A DNA stretch of 63,659 nt from Streptomyces solicavernae. Its GTDB lineage: Bacteria; Actinomycetota; Actinomycetes; Streptomycetales; Streptomycetaceae. The notes beneath the pieces were generated by a model, which saw nothing but the letters and a program-made list of their open reading frames with translations, did not search any database and was not told the DNA's origin. A program made the translations under genes and the position numbers. Location: positions 1-63,659 of the forward strand of contig NZ_JASCIR010000034.1 of assembly GCF_029968095.1 (NCBI RefSeq), given 5' to 3'. Shown piece by piece: positions 1-8,986 of the stretch. The first letter of the stretch is position 1, and the number at the start of each line of letters is the position of its first letter.

Positions 1-30
1 GCCGTGAGCGGTCCAGGGCAGCCGGACGCG

Positions 31-75
31 GACGGTCCGGGCCGAGTGGCATCTTGGCCGCCGGCCCGGACCGTC
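31..75 (-). terminator. Hairpin terminator after the FAD hydroxylase
   Basis: A 14-bp perfect inverted repeat (31-44 against 62-75, 17-nt loop) lies 25 bp beyond the stop codon of the minus-strand hydroxylase. There is no T tract, as is usual for Streptomyces terminators. It probably ends the hydroxylase transcript. The other bases before position 100 show no gene. Confidence 0.6.
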
Positions 76-99
76 TGCTTGCAGGTGGGGCGCGTTCGG

Positions 100-1578
100 T
101 CAGGCCGGCCCGGCGCTTCCGAACCAGCGCTGCAGCGCGCGGGAGAGGGCGTCGGGGTCGCTGCCCGCCCAGGCGATGTAGCCGTCAGGCCTCACCAGCA
201 GGGCAGTGGCGCCGCCGAAGGTCTCCGCCGACGCCGGCGCGCCGGTGACGGTGGTGACCCGGGCCTTCCAGCCGGCCGCGGTTGCCCGTAGTGCCGAGTT
301 GTCGGCCAGGTCCAGCAGGACACCCTGCGCCGAGCGCAGCAGCTCGGGAGTGCGGACCGGGCCGCTCGCGGTGTCCAGCGTGCGCGGCGGCAGCCGGCGG
401 CCGGCGAGTGGGTGGCCCTCCGCGTCGATGTCGTAACGGATGTCGATGTGGCTGACCGCACCTGCCAGTTGACGCTTGACGTCGTCGAGCGTCAGGAGTT
501 CGGCGAACAGCTCGCGCAGCGCCTGGGACTCGTCACCGCCGAAGATGGCCTGCCCCTGGGCCCGGGTGTTCGACAGGAGCCGCGCGCCTACCGGGTGGCG
601 CTCCGAGTGGTATGTGTCGAGCAGCCCTCCGGGCGCCCAGCCCCCGACGGTGGCGGCGAGCTTCCAGCCCAGGTTGACTGCGTCCTGGATACCTGCGCTC
701 ATCCCTTGACCGCCCACGGGCAGATGGATGTGCGCCGCGTCCCCGGCTAGCAGGACCCGGCCGCGTCGGTAATCGGCGGCCTGCCGGGTGGCGTCGGTGA
801 AGGAGCTGACCCACTGCGCGGTGCCGCCCGAGATGTCCTCGCCGGTCACCCGCTTCCACGCCGCGGCGACATCCGCGAACTCGACGTTCTCGCCGGCGCC
901 CAGGAGCGAGGTGTCGTACTCGGACAGGATGATGCGTTCCACGTCGCCGGGCAGTTGGAAGACCTGCACCAGACCGCCGGGCAGCCGCTCGCCGTGCGGG
1001 CGGGGCCGCACCCCGCAGCCGACCACGTCGGCGAGGTGCATGACCTGACTCCCTGACGTACCGGGGAAGTCGATCCCTGCAGCCTTGCGCACCGCGCTGC
1101 GGGCGCCGTCGGCGCCCACCAGGTACCGGCCCCGCAGCTCCTCCTGCCCGCCCCCGGCCGTGGCCACGGTGATCGAGACGCCGTCCTCGTCCTGCTCCAG
1201 GGACAGGAAAGTACGGCCGCGGCGCAGGTCGGCGCCGAGCGAGACCGCCCACTGTTCGAGGACGGCCTCGGTCTGGGACTGCGGGGTACCCCGTGCCCCG
1301 AAGTTCGCGTCCTCGAGCACGGTGTAGTCGAACGGGATACCACCGAAGTGCCCCATCGGGCTGGTCTCCAGACCGGGGAAGCGTTCGACGAGACCGCGCT
1401 GGTCGAACGACTCCAGAGCACGCGTGGTGAAACCGAGCGCGCGCGACTCACCACTGGGTCGCTCCAGTGCCTCGGCCACGATGACGCTCGCCCCGCCCAG
1501 GCGCAGTTCTCCGGCCAGCATCAGACCGGTAGGACCGCCTCCGACGACGATGACGTCCGCATCCAGTTTCTTGGCCAT
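100..1578 (-). CDS. FAD-dependent aromatic monooxygenase
   Basis: Class A flavoprotein hydroxylase of 492 residues, of the type that hydroxylates aromatic polyketides or rifamycins (PgaE/Rox-like). An N-terminal Rossmann motif (VGGGPTGLMLAGEL, about residues 9-22) binds FAD. A later GDAAHIHLPVGGQGMSAG stretch is the second FAD/ribityl motif. The C-terminal thioredoxin-like tail ends near RALQRWFG. The start was placed at the ATG at 1578, which follows a GGAAGGAA ribosome site; longer forms run into non-coding-like sequence. An AhpD-like gene lies 119 bp upstream on the same strand, so the two may be co-transcribed. NADPH-dependent hydroxylation or Baeyer-Villiger oxidation is expected from the family. 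The substrate is unknown and no polyketide synthase is nearby. Confidence 0.88.
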   Translation of the reverse strand: MAKKLDADVIVVGGGPTGLMLAGELRLGGASVIVAEALERPSGESRALGFTTRALESFDQRGLVERFPGLETSPMGHFGGIPFDYTVLEDANFGARGTPQSQTEAVLEQWAVSLGADLRRGRTFLSLEQDEDGVSITVATAGGGQEELRGRYLVGADGARSAVRKAAGIDFPGTSGSQVMHLADVVGCGVRPRPHGERLPGGLVQVFQLPGDVERIILSEYDTSLLGAGENVEFADVAAAWKRVTGEDISGGTAQWVSSFTDATRQAADYRRGRVLLAGDAAHIHLPVGGQGMSAGIQDAVNLGWKLAATVGGWAPGGLLDTYHSERHPVGARLLSNTRAQGQAIFGGDESQALRELFAELLTLDDVKRQLAGAVSHIDIRYDIDAEGHPLAGRRLPPRTLDTASGPVRTPELLRSAQGVLLDLADNSALRATAAGWKARVTTVTGAPASAETFGGATALLVRPDGYIAWAGSDPDALSRALQRWFGSAGPA

Positions 1579-1697
1579 GTCAGTTCCTTCCTCATGTCTG
1601 TCACGTTCTCGGTGGGGCGTGAAGAGAGCGGGCAGCGCGATGCCCCGGGCACCGCTGTCGGTGGCCGGGGCATCGTGCTGCTGGTGCCGCAGGGTGC

Positions 1698-2174
1698 TCA
1701 GCCGTGCTGGCCGGGCGTGTAGTTGCCGCCCGGGATACCGGCGATGACGCCGAGCCGATTGCTGGCGTTGATCAGCGCGATGAGGCAGGTCAGCGCGGCC
1801 AGCTGCTCCTCGTCGTAGTGCTTGGACGCGTTCGTCCACACCTCGTCCGGCACACCTCCGGCGCCGTCGGCGATCCGGGTGCCCTGCTCGGCCAGTTCAA
1901 GGGCGGCACGCTCGGCCTCGGTGAACACAGTGGCCTCGCGCCACACCGCGACCAGGTTGACTCGCGTCGCGCTCTCGCCGGCGTGCGCCAGGTCCTTGCT
2001 GTGGATGTCCGTGCAGAAGCCACAGCCGTTGACCTGGCTGGCGCGCAGCAGCACCAGGTCGATCGTGGCCTTGGGCAGCAGGCCGCTGTTGATAACGGCC
2101 AAGCTCGCCGTGTTGATGCCCTTCATGGCCTTACCGGCGATCTCGCTGCCGAAAAGATTCACACGCGCAGTCAT
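1698..2174 (-). CDS. Carboxymuconolactone decarboxylase / AhpD-like protein
   Basis: A 158-residue all-helical protein of the CMD/AhpD family. The redox motif CGFCTDIHSKDLAH is intact: CxxC plus the His three residues on, as in alkylhydroperoxidase D. Such proteins reduce peroxides or act as small oxidoreductases. Two adjacent ATG codons occur at the start. The second (2174) has the better spacing from GGGAG, and the first would add one Met. It lies just upstream of the FAD hydroxylase on the same strand and could handle peroxide leaked by flavin uncoupling, which is inference. A second, shorter-motif CMD protein is at 3590-4153. Confidence 0.85.
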   Translation of the reverse strand: MTARVNLFGSEIAGKAMKGINTASLAVINSGLLPKATIDLVLLRASQVNGCGFCTDIHSKDLAHAGESATRVNLVAVWREATVFTEAERAALELAEQGTRIADGAGGVPDEVWTNASKHYDEEQLAALTCLIALINASNRLGVIAGIPGGNYTPGQHG

Positions 2175-2291
2175 CATGAACTCCCTAATGTGTCTTGGTT
2201 ACCGCTACACCCTTCCGACGACGTAGCCCCAGAAAGTGTGAGGTCGCCGGAAGTGATGTGCGTCACATACCCTTATGGGCGGCGGCCGGGC

Positions 2292-3206
2292 TCACAGCAA
2301 TTCCCCGGTGACTTCGTGCAGCAGATTCCGCAGCAGCGGCGAGAGCCGGATGTACGGGCCGAGATTCAGGTGCTGCCCCGACGCAGACCACTTCAGGGCC
2401 GCGATCACGAACGGACGGTCGGAGTACGTGCACCGTGTGCTCCGTACGAACTTCTCGATCCGCGGGTCGAGAGGAACGGGAAGCGCCGACGGATCCCAGT
2501 CGCGGACCGGCGCGGGCGCGTAGCAGATCTTCTCGATCCGCGGGGACTCCCAGCCGAGCGTGACATAGGAGCGGAACGACCGCTGCGCGAACGCGAGCGA
2601 GGGCCCCTGCGGTTCCGGCAGGCCCAGTTCGCGGTTGAGCGACCGGATGTTGTGCGCTGAGCGGAAGGCCTCGGGCAGGTGGGCGAAGTACAGATTGACC
2701 GTTCTGCTCTGGTAGTTGACCCCCAGCATCGCCACGTTGCCCAGGTGGTGCCGCGCGAACAGGTCCGCGTTGTCGGTGATGGAGGGCGGTATGGAGGGGA
2801 TGTCCGCGAGCTGCGACACGGTGAGAGGTGTGCCCGGGAAGTGCGCGTAGACCTTGCTGAAGCCGCTGACGATGCCGCCGTCGATGAAGTACTCACTGAC
2901 GGGCACGCGGGCCCCCAGGTCCTCGAGCAGGTGCGCAACGGGGTGGTCCTGCTCCGTGACGAAGCCCTCGGACAGCGCGACGGCATACGGGTCGGGGCCG
3001 CCGGCCGGCACCGTGATGGTGTAGTCGAGGTCGGCCGGGGGGGTCGCGCCCGTCGCCACGCTCAGCACCATCCCGGCATCCGCGAGGCCCTGGCCGTACG
3101 CGGTCAGGATCGGCCAGATCTTCTCGCGTGCGCAGTCCACCCCCAGCAGCCGGGCCGACTCCTCGATGGTGGCGTACACGTCTTCGGCTGCGGTGGCTCC
3201 AGACAT
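2292..3206 (-). CDS. ABBA-type aromatic prenyltransferase (NphB/CloQ family)
   Basis: A 304-residue soluble aromatic prenyltransferase; NphB has 307 residues. The order of recognisable blocks follows NphB: an N-terminal VYATIEESARLLGV, then PFDYTI-like beta strands (DLDYTITVP), YAHFPG, IPSIPPSI, DLFARHHLG, QSRTVNLYF, SFRSYVTLGWES and a C-terminal LNLGPYIRLS. These are soluble Mg-independent or weakly dependent enzymes that attach a C5-C15 prenyl group to phenols, naphthoquinones or phenazines. There is no NDxxD motif, as expected for ABBA enzymes. The ATG at 3206 follows a GGAGGAG ribosome site. The acceptor is unknown. The neighbouring hydroxylase suggests a hydroxylated aromatic acceptor. 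The intergenic space to 3590 is shared with a divergent CMD gene. Confidence 0.9.
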   Translation of the reverse strand: MSGATAAEDVYATIEESARLLGVDCAREKIWPILTAYGQGLADAGMVLSVATGATPPADLDYTITVPAGGPDPYAVALSEGFVTEQDHPVAHLLEDLGARVPVSEYFIDGGIVSGFSKVYAHFPGTPLTVSQLADIPSIPPSITDNADLFARHHLGNVAMLGVNYQSRTVNLYFAHLPEAFRSAHNIRSLNRELGLPEPQGPSLAFAQRSFRSYVTLGWESPRIEKICYAPAPVRDWDPSALPVPLDPRIEKFVRSTRCTYSDRPFVIAALKWSASGQHLNLGPYIRLSPLLRNLLHEVTGELL

Positions 3207-3589
3207 TTCTCTCCTCCAAGTGCCTAACGGTTCCTGGTTGCGGCAGGCTTCGGCGCGCAGGGGGCCGGATGAGGCATGACGCAGGACGCGGGGACGCAGC
3301 GCAGGCAGGGGCGGGCTGTGCGAAGGGAGTGAGACAGCTTCGAAGCCGGCCTTCACCGTGGCCGGCGAAAGGGCCGACCGCCAGGGGCTGCGGCGCTCAA
3401 CTCAGCTGCCCTCAACTGTTTTTGGGCAGGGCTGGCGTGCTGGAAGAGTGACATGAGGGGCGTCGCCCCGCCAAGTCCACCGCGAAGTGAGGTGGGTCAC
3501 GTGACGAGATCGTGCCGGACTCAACCATTCCTCGAGAGGCCTCCACGAACAATCGAGCCGTCGCACGTACAACGCAGAGGGAGAACACC
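3207..3589. other. Divergent promoter region
   Basis: These 383 bp separate the minus-strand prenyltransferase from the plus-strand CMD gene. They hold both ribosome sites and a pair of CTCAACT direct repeats (3396-3402 and 3411-3417, 15 bp apart) followed by a T-rich patch. I see no credible gene in it. Confidence 0.5.
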
Positions 3590-4153
3590 ATGGCACTGCG
3601 CGTTCCTAAGGCGGAGCTCTCCGACGAGCTCACGGAAGACCTGACCAAGGCTTACGGCGTCGTGCCGGAGCCCGTCGCGGTGGCGTGGCACAACCCCAAG
3701 GTGGCCGAGTCCACCCTGGCGCTCGGCGGCAGTGCGAACGAGTGGGACGCGGTCGACGAGAGCCTCAAGACGTTCGCGCACATGGCCGTCGCGGCCCAGG
3801 TCGGCTGCAACTGGTGCCTGGACATCAACTACTTCCAGGCGCTGAACCAGAGCCTCGACCCGGCCAAGGCGAGCCAGGTGCCCAACTGGCGGGCGGTGGA
3901 CGTGTTCACGCCGCTGGAGCGGGACGTCCTCGAGTACGCCGAGGCGATGACGAGCACCCCTCCGACCGTCACGGACGAGCTGTCCGCGCGGCTGCTCGAC
4001 GCGCTCGGCGAGGCCGGCCTGGTCGAGCTCACCGCATTCATCGCCTTCGCCAACCTGGCCACCCGGAACAACAACGCGCTCGGGATCCAGTCCCAGGGCT
4101 TCTCCGAGACCTGCGAGGTTCCGCTGGCCGCGCGCCCCGAGAACGCCGGATGA
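3590..4153 (+). CDS. Carboxymuconolactone decarboxylase-family protein
   Basis: A 187-residue protein of the CMD/AhpD superfamily. The redox-type motif is CNWCLDINYF. The two cysteines are kept, but the AhpD histidine three residues after the second Cys is absent (Asn/Tyr follow), so peroxidase chemistry is less certain than for the 1698-2174 protein. The later block AFIAFANLATRNNNALGI matches the family's C-terminal helices. The ATG at 3590 follows AGGGAGAA. It is divergent from the prenyltransferase. A convergent ScyD-like gene follows, separated by a hairpin terminator. Confidence 0.82.
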   Translation: MALRVPKAELSDELTEDLTKAYGVVPEPVAVAWHNPKVAESTLALGGSANEWDAVDESLKTFAHMAVAAQVGCNWCLDINYFQALNQSLDPAKASQVPNWRAVDVFTPLERDVLEYAEAMTSTPPTVTDELSARLLDALGEAGLVELTAFIAFANLATRNNNALGIQSQGFSETCEVPLAARPENAG

Positions 4154-4161
4154 CGCGCAGA

Positions 4162-4198
4162 CCCGCACCACGGACGCGGGGGGATCCGGTGGTGCGGG
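4162..4198. terminator. Bidirectional hairpin terminator
   Basis: A 10-bp inverted repeat (CCCGCACCAC at 4162-4171, GTGGTGCGGG at 4189-4198) sits between the stop codons of two convergent genes (4153 and 4218). Confidence 0.6.
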
Positions 4199-4217
4199 CC
4201 TGCCGGGCCGGACCGGG

Positions 4218-5288
4218 TCAGGGAGCCGGGATCTTCAGGAGCTCTCCGTTGTCGGACAGCGTGTTGTTGGTGACGTACAGCTCACCGCTCGACGCGATGT
4301 CCAGGCCTGTGGGCAGGTTCAGCGTGGTGCCGGCATCGATCGGCGTGAGGGCGCCGGTGGACTTGTCGATCCGGGTCAGGGCACCGGTGTTGGGCTGGCT
4401 CACCGAGTCGCCGGTCGCGTACGAGAGTGCGACCAGGTTGCCGTCAGGCTGGACGGCGAGGTCGATGACGCCCGTCATGCCCGTGGTGAAGACGGTCGGA
4501 TCGCTGCCCGGCTCCCAGCGCCAGACGCGGCTGAGCCCCTTGCCGATGCCGCTCATGTCGGAGATGTAGTACGCGCCGCCCGAGCCCTTCACGATGCTGG
4601 TCGGGACCGCCTCGGAGCTCCCGTTCTTCGGGAAGACGAACTCTGTCTTCACGGTGCCGTTCGAGGCTACCCGCAGCAGGGTGTTCGCGGCAGCGTCGAC
4701 GACCAGGTGGTCGCTGCCGACCGTGACCGCCCGCTGCGGGTTGGACAGGACTTCGCCGCCGTCGGGGTTGTTGCTGCTCTCGTGCACGGTCAGGTCGCCG
4801 AGGACCTTGCCCTTGGCGATGGCCAGCGTGCCGAGCGGCTCGGCACCCGCTCCGAGTTCCTTGCGGTTGGCGGCGGTGCCGCTCAGGCTGTAGGTCACCC
4901 GGTAGCGGCCACCGCCGGCGGACTGGACGTCGTTCGCCCCGGCGATCACGCTGCTGCCGTCGGCACGGACGATCCTCTTGGAGGGCAGGCCGGTGACGAC
5001 GCGGCCCTTGTCCGAGCCCTTGATCCGGTAGACGGAGCCGGTGAAGCCCAGGCACTGGGAGCCAGGCTCCGTGCAGGCGTCGGCCGGACCGCTGCCGGAC
5101 TCCGCGATCAGGATGGAGCCGTCGGACTGGATCGCGACGTCACGCGGGTTCTTCAGACCGGACGCGACGGCTTCGACCTTCACCGCGTCCTGGGGCGCAG
5201 CCTGGCTCAGGGTCGGTATCACCGTGAGGCCGCCCGCGACTGCCGCTGCCAGAAAGGCCCCCGCCCAAGACTTGCTTATTTTCGACAT
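4218..5288 (-). CDS. Secreted ScyD/ScyE-type beta-propeller protein
   Basis: A 356-residue exported protein. The N-terminus has a lysine, a hydrophobic core (AGAFLAAAVAGGLTVIP) and an SQA-AP signal-peptidase site near residue 31. The mature part has repeated NHL/SMP-30-like propeller blades, for example GLKNPRDVAIQSDGSILIAE, GVIDLAVQPDGNLVAL and LNLPTGLDIASSGELYVTNN. This pattern is typical of the ScyD/ScyE family named after scytonemin-cluster proteins of cyanobacteria. The ATG at 5288 follows GAGGAG, and a TTG four codons upstream is unlikely. It lies downstream of and co-directional with the ebo-like operon, 294 bp after it, probably with its own promoter in 5289-5582. No enzymatic role can be deduced. 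Confidence 0.8.
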   Translation of the reverse strand: MSKISKSWAGAFLAAAVAGGLTVIPTLSQAAPQDAVKVEAVASGLKNPRDVAIQSDGSILIAESGSGPADACTEPGSQCLGFTGSVYRIKGSDKGRVVTGLPSKRIVRADGSSVIAGANDVQSAGGGRYRVTYSLSGTAANRKELGAGAEPLGTLAIAKGKVLGDLTVHESSNNPDGGEVLSNPQRAVTVGSDHLVVDAAANTLLRVASNGTVKTEFVFPKNGSSEAVPTSIVKGSGGAYYISDMSGIGKGLSRVWRWEPGSDPTVFTTGMTGVIDLAVQPDGNLVALSYATGDSVSQPNTGALTRIDKSTGALTPIDAGTTLNLPTGLDIASSGELYVTNNTLSDNGELLKIPAP

Positions 5289-5582
5289 GTCTCTCCTCAA
5301 CTTGGCTCGCCCCCGCAGTCAGGAGCGAATCAAACCGGCATCACCGTAGACACAGGAATTGGCCGGAATGGAGTGTGCAACATCGGAAATTCCGCGGTTG
5401 TTCACCGGTTCCTCGGGAATCCGGGAAACTCCGGCCCGAGGGGGTCTGCGGACGAAACCCGTGCCCCATGCATTCAACGAAAGTCGGGGACAGGAACCGG
5501 AGTTGGGCGCCATTCCGGGAGGTACCCTCTCGCATCTCGCCCAGTTGAGTACGGCGCTGCCGTTGCGCTGTGAGGTGTCATG

Positions 5583-6968
5583 TCAGCCGAGCCCCGCCAG
5601 CCGCAGCAGCAGCGACTTCACTTCGGTGGCGGCCACTGTGCCCGCGACCCCACCGGGCCGCGAACAGAGCAGCACCGGCCCGTCCTCCGGGCGCGCGGGC
5701 AGCCTGCCGTGACTGCCGCGCACCGGCGCGGGGTCGAGAGGGACGACGGCCATCCGGTAGCGCATGCCGAGCTTCTTGCGGGCCAGCGCGCCGACCGCCC
5801 TGGCCTTCACGTACGGATCGAGCGGGTCCATGAACAGTTCGGCCGGGTCATAGCCGGGCTTGCGGTGGATCTCGACGAGCTGCGCGAAGTCGGGGGCGCT
5901 GGCGTCGTCGAGCCAGTAGTAGTACGTGAACCAGGCGTCCTGTTCGGCGACGGCGACGAGCTCACCGGAGCGCGGGTGGTCAAGCCCGTGCTGCTTCTTG
6001 CCCTCGTCGCCGAGCAGTTCACCCACTCCGGCGAGGTCGTCGAGAACCTCCCGCACCCCGGCCAGGTCCCCCGGCCTTCGCACATACACGTGTGCCAGCT
6101 GGTGGTCGGCGACCGCGAACGCACGCGAGGCCATGGTGTCCAGGTACTCCATGCCGTCCTGAGTGTGCACCTCCAGGTAACCGGCGTGCCGCAGCGCCCG
6201 GTTGATGTCGACGGGCCGGCTGACCTCGCTGATGCCGTACTCGGAGAGGACGACCACGGTGCGGCCCTCCGCCTCGGCCTCGTCGAGCAGCGGGGCGAGC
6301 GCCGTGTCCAGGTCGGCGGCAGCCCGTATCGAACGCGGGTCGCCGGGGCCGAAGCGCTGGAGGTCGTAGTCGAGATGCGGCACGTAACACAGCGTCAGGT
6401 CAGGATGCCGGGTCCGGTTGAGATGCCGGGTCGCGTCGATGATCCACTGGCTGGACACCAGGTCGGCGGTGGGCCCCCAGAAGCGGAACAGAGGGAACGT
6501 GCCCAGTTCGGCCTGGAGTTCGTCGTGCAGGCCGGGAGGCCGGGTGTAGCAGTCGGGTTCCTTGCGCCCGTCGGCGTAGTAGACCGGGCGCGGGGTGACC
6601 GTGAAGTCGGTGTCCGCGCCCATCGCGTACCACCAGCAGACGTTGGCGACCGTGTAGCCGGGATACGCGCGTCGCGCAGCGTCCCAGAGCTTGTCCCCGG
6701 CTACCAGCCGGTTGTGCTGGCGCCACAGCAGGACCTCGCCGAGTTCGCGGAAGTACCAGCCGTTGCCCACGATGCCGTGCTCGGCGGGGAGCGTGCCGGT
6801 CAGGAATGTCGACTGGGCGGCGCAGGTGACGGCGGGAAGGACGGTGCCGAGTCCGGCGCGCGAACCGCTGGCGCCGAGCGCCTTCAGGCGCGGCATGTGC
6901 TCCAGGAGTGCGGGGGTCAGGCCCACTACATCCAGGACGAGCAGGGGTGTGGGGCGGGTCGTCGTCAC
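5583..6968 (-). CDS. EboF-like alkaline-phosphatase-fold phosphodiesterase
   Basis: A 461-residue protein of the nucleotide pyrophosphatase/phosphodiesterase branch of the alkaline phosphatase superfamily. Metal and nucleophile segments are visible: LLVLDVVGLTP near the N-terminus, LPAVTCAAQSTFLTG with the Thr nucleophile region, PHLDYDLQRFGP, VVVLSEYGISEV, and a late FMDPLDPYVKARAVG segment. Enzymes of this fold hydrolyse phosphodiester, phosphonate or pyrophosphate bonds. It is the last gene of the ebo-like operon. Its GTG start overlaps the stop of the EboE gene by 4 bp (GTGA), so translation is coupled. In cyanobacterial ebo loci the equivalent gene is eboF. Confidence 0.85.
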   Translation of the reverse strand: MTTTRPTPLLVLDVVGLTPALLEHMPRLKALGASGSRAGLGTVLPAVTCAAQSTFLTGTLPAEHGIVGNGWYFRELGEVLLWRQHNRLVAGDKLWDAARRAYPGYTVANVCWWYAMGADTDFTVTPRPVYYADGRKEPDCYTRPPGLHDELQAELGTFPLFRFWGPTADLVSSQWIIDATRHLNRTRHPDLTLCYVPHLDYDLQRFGPGDPRSIRAAADLDTALAPLLDEAEAEGRTVVVLSEYGISEVSRPVDINRALRHAGYLEVHTQDGMEYLDTMASRAFAVADHQLAHVYVRRPGDLAGVREVLDDLAGVGELLGDEGKKQHGLDHPRSGELVAVAEQDAWFTYYYWLDDASAPDFAQLVEIHRKPGYDPAELFMDPLDPYVKARAVGALARKKLGMRYRMAVVPLDPAPVRGSHGRLPARPEDGPVLLCSRPGGVAGTVAATEVKSLLLRLAGLG

Positions 6969-8134
6969 AGCTGCTCCTTGAGTCCGAGTCCGGTCAACAG
7001 ATCGCGTACCAGGGAGAGTTCGGCGGCGATCCCGTCCGCGAGCTGTGCGTCGGTGGTCGGCCTCGCCGCGGCTGGCAGCGCCTGCCAGGTGTACGTCTCG
7101 ACCTCGAAGTGCCGGCTGCGCGCTGTGGTGCCGCCGACCAATTGAGCGAGTGTCTCGCCCAGCACGTCGAGGGTGGAGGCCAGTGGCGGCGCGGGCGGAG
7201 CGTGCAGCGGTACGTGGAAGTGGGCGCGCCAGGGCGCGTTGTCCGGCAGCGCGCCCGGGGCCAGGGCCTGCCCGAGGTCGTCGGTGCCGTGCAGCATCCC
7301 GTCCGTCCTGGTCCGGGTCTGGTGCAGGAACCTCGGCTCGTCGAAGGCGGCGAGCGCCGAACGGACCGCCGGGTCCCGGGGATCGCCGGCGTGCAGCGCC
7401 GCGGAGAGCTGCACCTTGACCACCTCGACGCCTGCCCGCTCCAGGTCGGCCAGGGCCGCCGAGGGCTCCTCGAAACTCGTCGCGAGGTGGCAGGTGTCCA
7501 GGCACAAGCCGATGCGGTGGCCGGGCAGTGCGCCGAGCGGAGCGAGCGCGTCCGTGGTGGTCTCGATGACGCAGCCCGGCTCCGGCTCCACAGCGACTCT
7601 GATCGAGCGGCCGGTCTCCCACTCCAGCAGGTCCAGGCGGCGGGTCAGCTCGGTCAGGGCCGTGTGCGCCGCCGCGGCCGCGGCCTCGTCGAAGCCGGTG
7701 CGCCAGGCCAGCGGCAGGGTGGAGACGGTGCCTTCGGTGACGTCCGGTGGCAGCAGCTGGGCGAGCAGCCGTGCCAGATCACTCGTGTACTCCAGGCGCT
7801 GCGGCTCGGTCCAGTCGGGGCGGTAGACCCGGTACTTGACCTGCTGGGCGCCGAAGCCCTGGTAGGGGAAGCCGTTGAGGGTGACGACCTCGAGGCCGAG
7901 CCGGTCCAGTTCGGTGCGGAGCCGACGCAGCGCTGCTGGGTCGGCGCCCAGGTCGCGGACCGCATCGCGTGCCAGCCAGAGCCCGATGCCCAGGCGCTCG
8001 GTGCCCAGACGGCGACGGACCGGCTCGCAGTAGCCGGCGAGCTGCGCGAGAACGCCGTCGAGGGTCTCGGCCGGGTGGACGTTGGTGCAGTACGCGAGGT
8101 GCACGGTCGAGCCGTCGGGGTGCGAGAAGCGCAC
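6965..8134 (-). CDS. eboE: EboE-like TIM-barrel protein
   Basis: A 389-residue protein with the length and layout of the EboE ('metabolite traffic') family, which has a xylose-isomerase-like TIM barrel. Recognisable blocks are LAYCTNVHPAETLDGV at the start, LNGFPYQGFGAQQVKYRVYRP with the family's aromatic-rich loop, VAVEPEPGCVIETT, GLCLDTCHLATSFE, and HFHVPLHAP followed by HFEVETYTWQALP. The conserved E, D and H residues are candidate metal ligands. The GTG start is 3 bp after the TatD-like stop codon, and the end overlaps the next gene. In cyanobacteria EboE is needed with the other Ebo proteins for export of a scytonemin precursor. The exact reaction is unknown. Confidence 0.88.
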   Translation of the reverse strand: MRFSHPDGSTVHLAYCTNVHPAETLDGVLAQLAGYCEPVRRRLGTERLGIGLWLARDAVRDLGADPAALRRLRTELDRLGLEVVTLNGFPYQGFGAQQVKYRVYRPDWTEPQRLEYTSDLARLLAQLLPPDVTEGTVSTLPLAWRTGFDEAAAAAAHTALTELTRRLDLLEWETGRSIRVAVEPEPGCVIETTTDALAPLGALPGHRIGLCLDTCHLATSFEEPSAALADLERAGVEVVKVQLSAALHAGDPRDPAVRSALAAFDEPRFLHQTRTRTDGMLHGTDDLGQALAPGALPDNAPWRAHFHVPLHAPPAPPLASTLDVLGETLAQLVGGTTARSRHFEVETYTWQALPAAARPTTDAQLADGIAAELSLVRDLLTGLGLKEQL

Positions 8135-8137
8135 GGC

Positions 8138-8986
8138 TCACTCGCCCCCGCGCAGGATGGAGTTGCCCTCGTGCAGCGCCTCGGGCATCGCGGGGTCCAG
8201 GGCGAGCCGGCCGCTCAGTCCGAAGAACGCGACGGGGTTGCGCCACAGCACCCGGTCCACGTCGTCCTCGCTGAAGCCCGCGGCGAGCATCGCCTCGCCG
8301 ACCTTGCGGGTCGTGAGCGGGTCGCTGTTTCCCCAGTCGGCCGCCGAGTTGACCAGGACACGCTCGGGCCCGTACTCGCGCAGGACGGCCACCATGCGGT
8401 GCTCGTCCATCTTGGTATCGGGGTAGACGGAGAAGCCGAGCCAGCACCCCGACTCCCTGGCCTCCTTGACGGTGGTCTCGTTGAGATGGTCGACCAGGAC
8501 TCGGTCGACCGGCAACCGCGACTCCGCCACCACGTCGAGAGTGCGGCGCAGGCCCGCGAGCTTGTCGCGGTGCGGGGTGTGCACCAGGGCGGGCAGGCTG
8601 TGCCCGGCGGCGAGGTCCAGCTGCGCGGCCAGGGCCGTGTCCTCGGCCGGTGTCATCGAGTCGTAGCCGATCTCGCCGACCGCGACCACGCCGTCCTTGA
8701 CCAGATAGCGCGGCAGTTCCTCGAGCACGGGGGTGCAGCGGGGGTCGTTCGCCTCCTTGGGGTTGAGGGCCAGGGTGCAGTGGTGTGCGATGCCGTACTG
8801 CGCGGCCCTGAACGGCTCCCAGCCCAGCAGGGAGTCGAAGTAGTCGAGGAAGCTCTCCGGAGCGGTGCGCGGCTGCCCCAGCCAGAAGGCGGGTTCGACC
8901 AGCGCGCGCACCCCGGCCGCATGCATCGCCTGGTAGTCGTCGGTGGTGCGCGAGGTCATGTGGATGTGGGGGTCGAAGATGCGCAT
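8138..8986 (-). CDS. eboB: TatD-family metal-dependent hydrolase (EboB-like)
   Basis: A 282-residue amidohydrolase-fold protein. The opening FDPHIHMTSRTTDDY holds the HxH metal site. VGEIGYDSMTP holds the conserved Glu, HTPHRDKLAG and VDHLNETTVKEA hold further His ligands, and NSAADWGNSDPL holds the Asp. TatD proteins are nucleases or hydrolases; the ebo member's substrate is unknown. The ATG at 8986 overlaps the eboA stop by one base (TGATG), and only 3 bp separate it from the next gene, so it is part of a tight operon. Confidence 0.86.
   Translation of the reverse strand: MRIFDPHIHMTSRTTDDYQAMHAAGVRALVEPAFWLGQPRTAPESFLDYFDSLLGWEPFRAAQYGIAHHCTLALNPKEANDPRCTPVLEELPRYLVKDGVVAVGEIGYDSMTPAEDTALAAQLDLAAGHSLPALVHTPHRDKLAGLRRTLDVVAESRLPVDRVLVDHLNETTVKEARESGCWLGFSVYPDTKMDEHRMVAVLREYGPERVLVNSAADWGNSDPLTTRKVGEAMLAAGFSEDDVDRVLWRNPVAFFGLSGRLALDPAMPEALHEGNSILRGGE

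Noticed and set aside
2292..3356. Longer minus-strand start (3356) for the ABBA prenyltransferase
   Set aside because: The extra 50 residues are not family-like, while ATG 3206 has GGAGGAG and gives the NphB length.
3396..3417. CTCAACT direct repeats as a SARP-binding site
   Set aside because: The period is 15 bp, whereas SARP heptamers are spaced 11 or 22 bp apart; no good -10 element follows at the right distance.
5332..5349. AAACCG-GCATCA-CCGTAG upstream of the ScyD/E-like gene, a possible seventh receptor box
   Set aside because: Only 3 of 6 bases of the right half-site match; this is expected by chance next to a single AAACCG.
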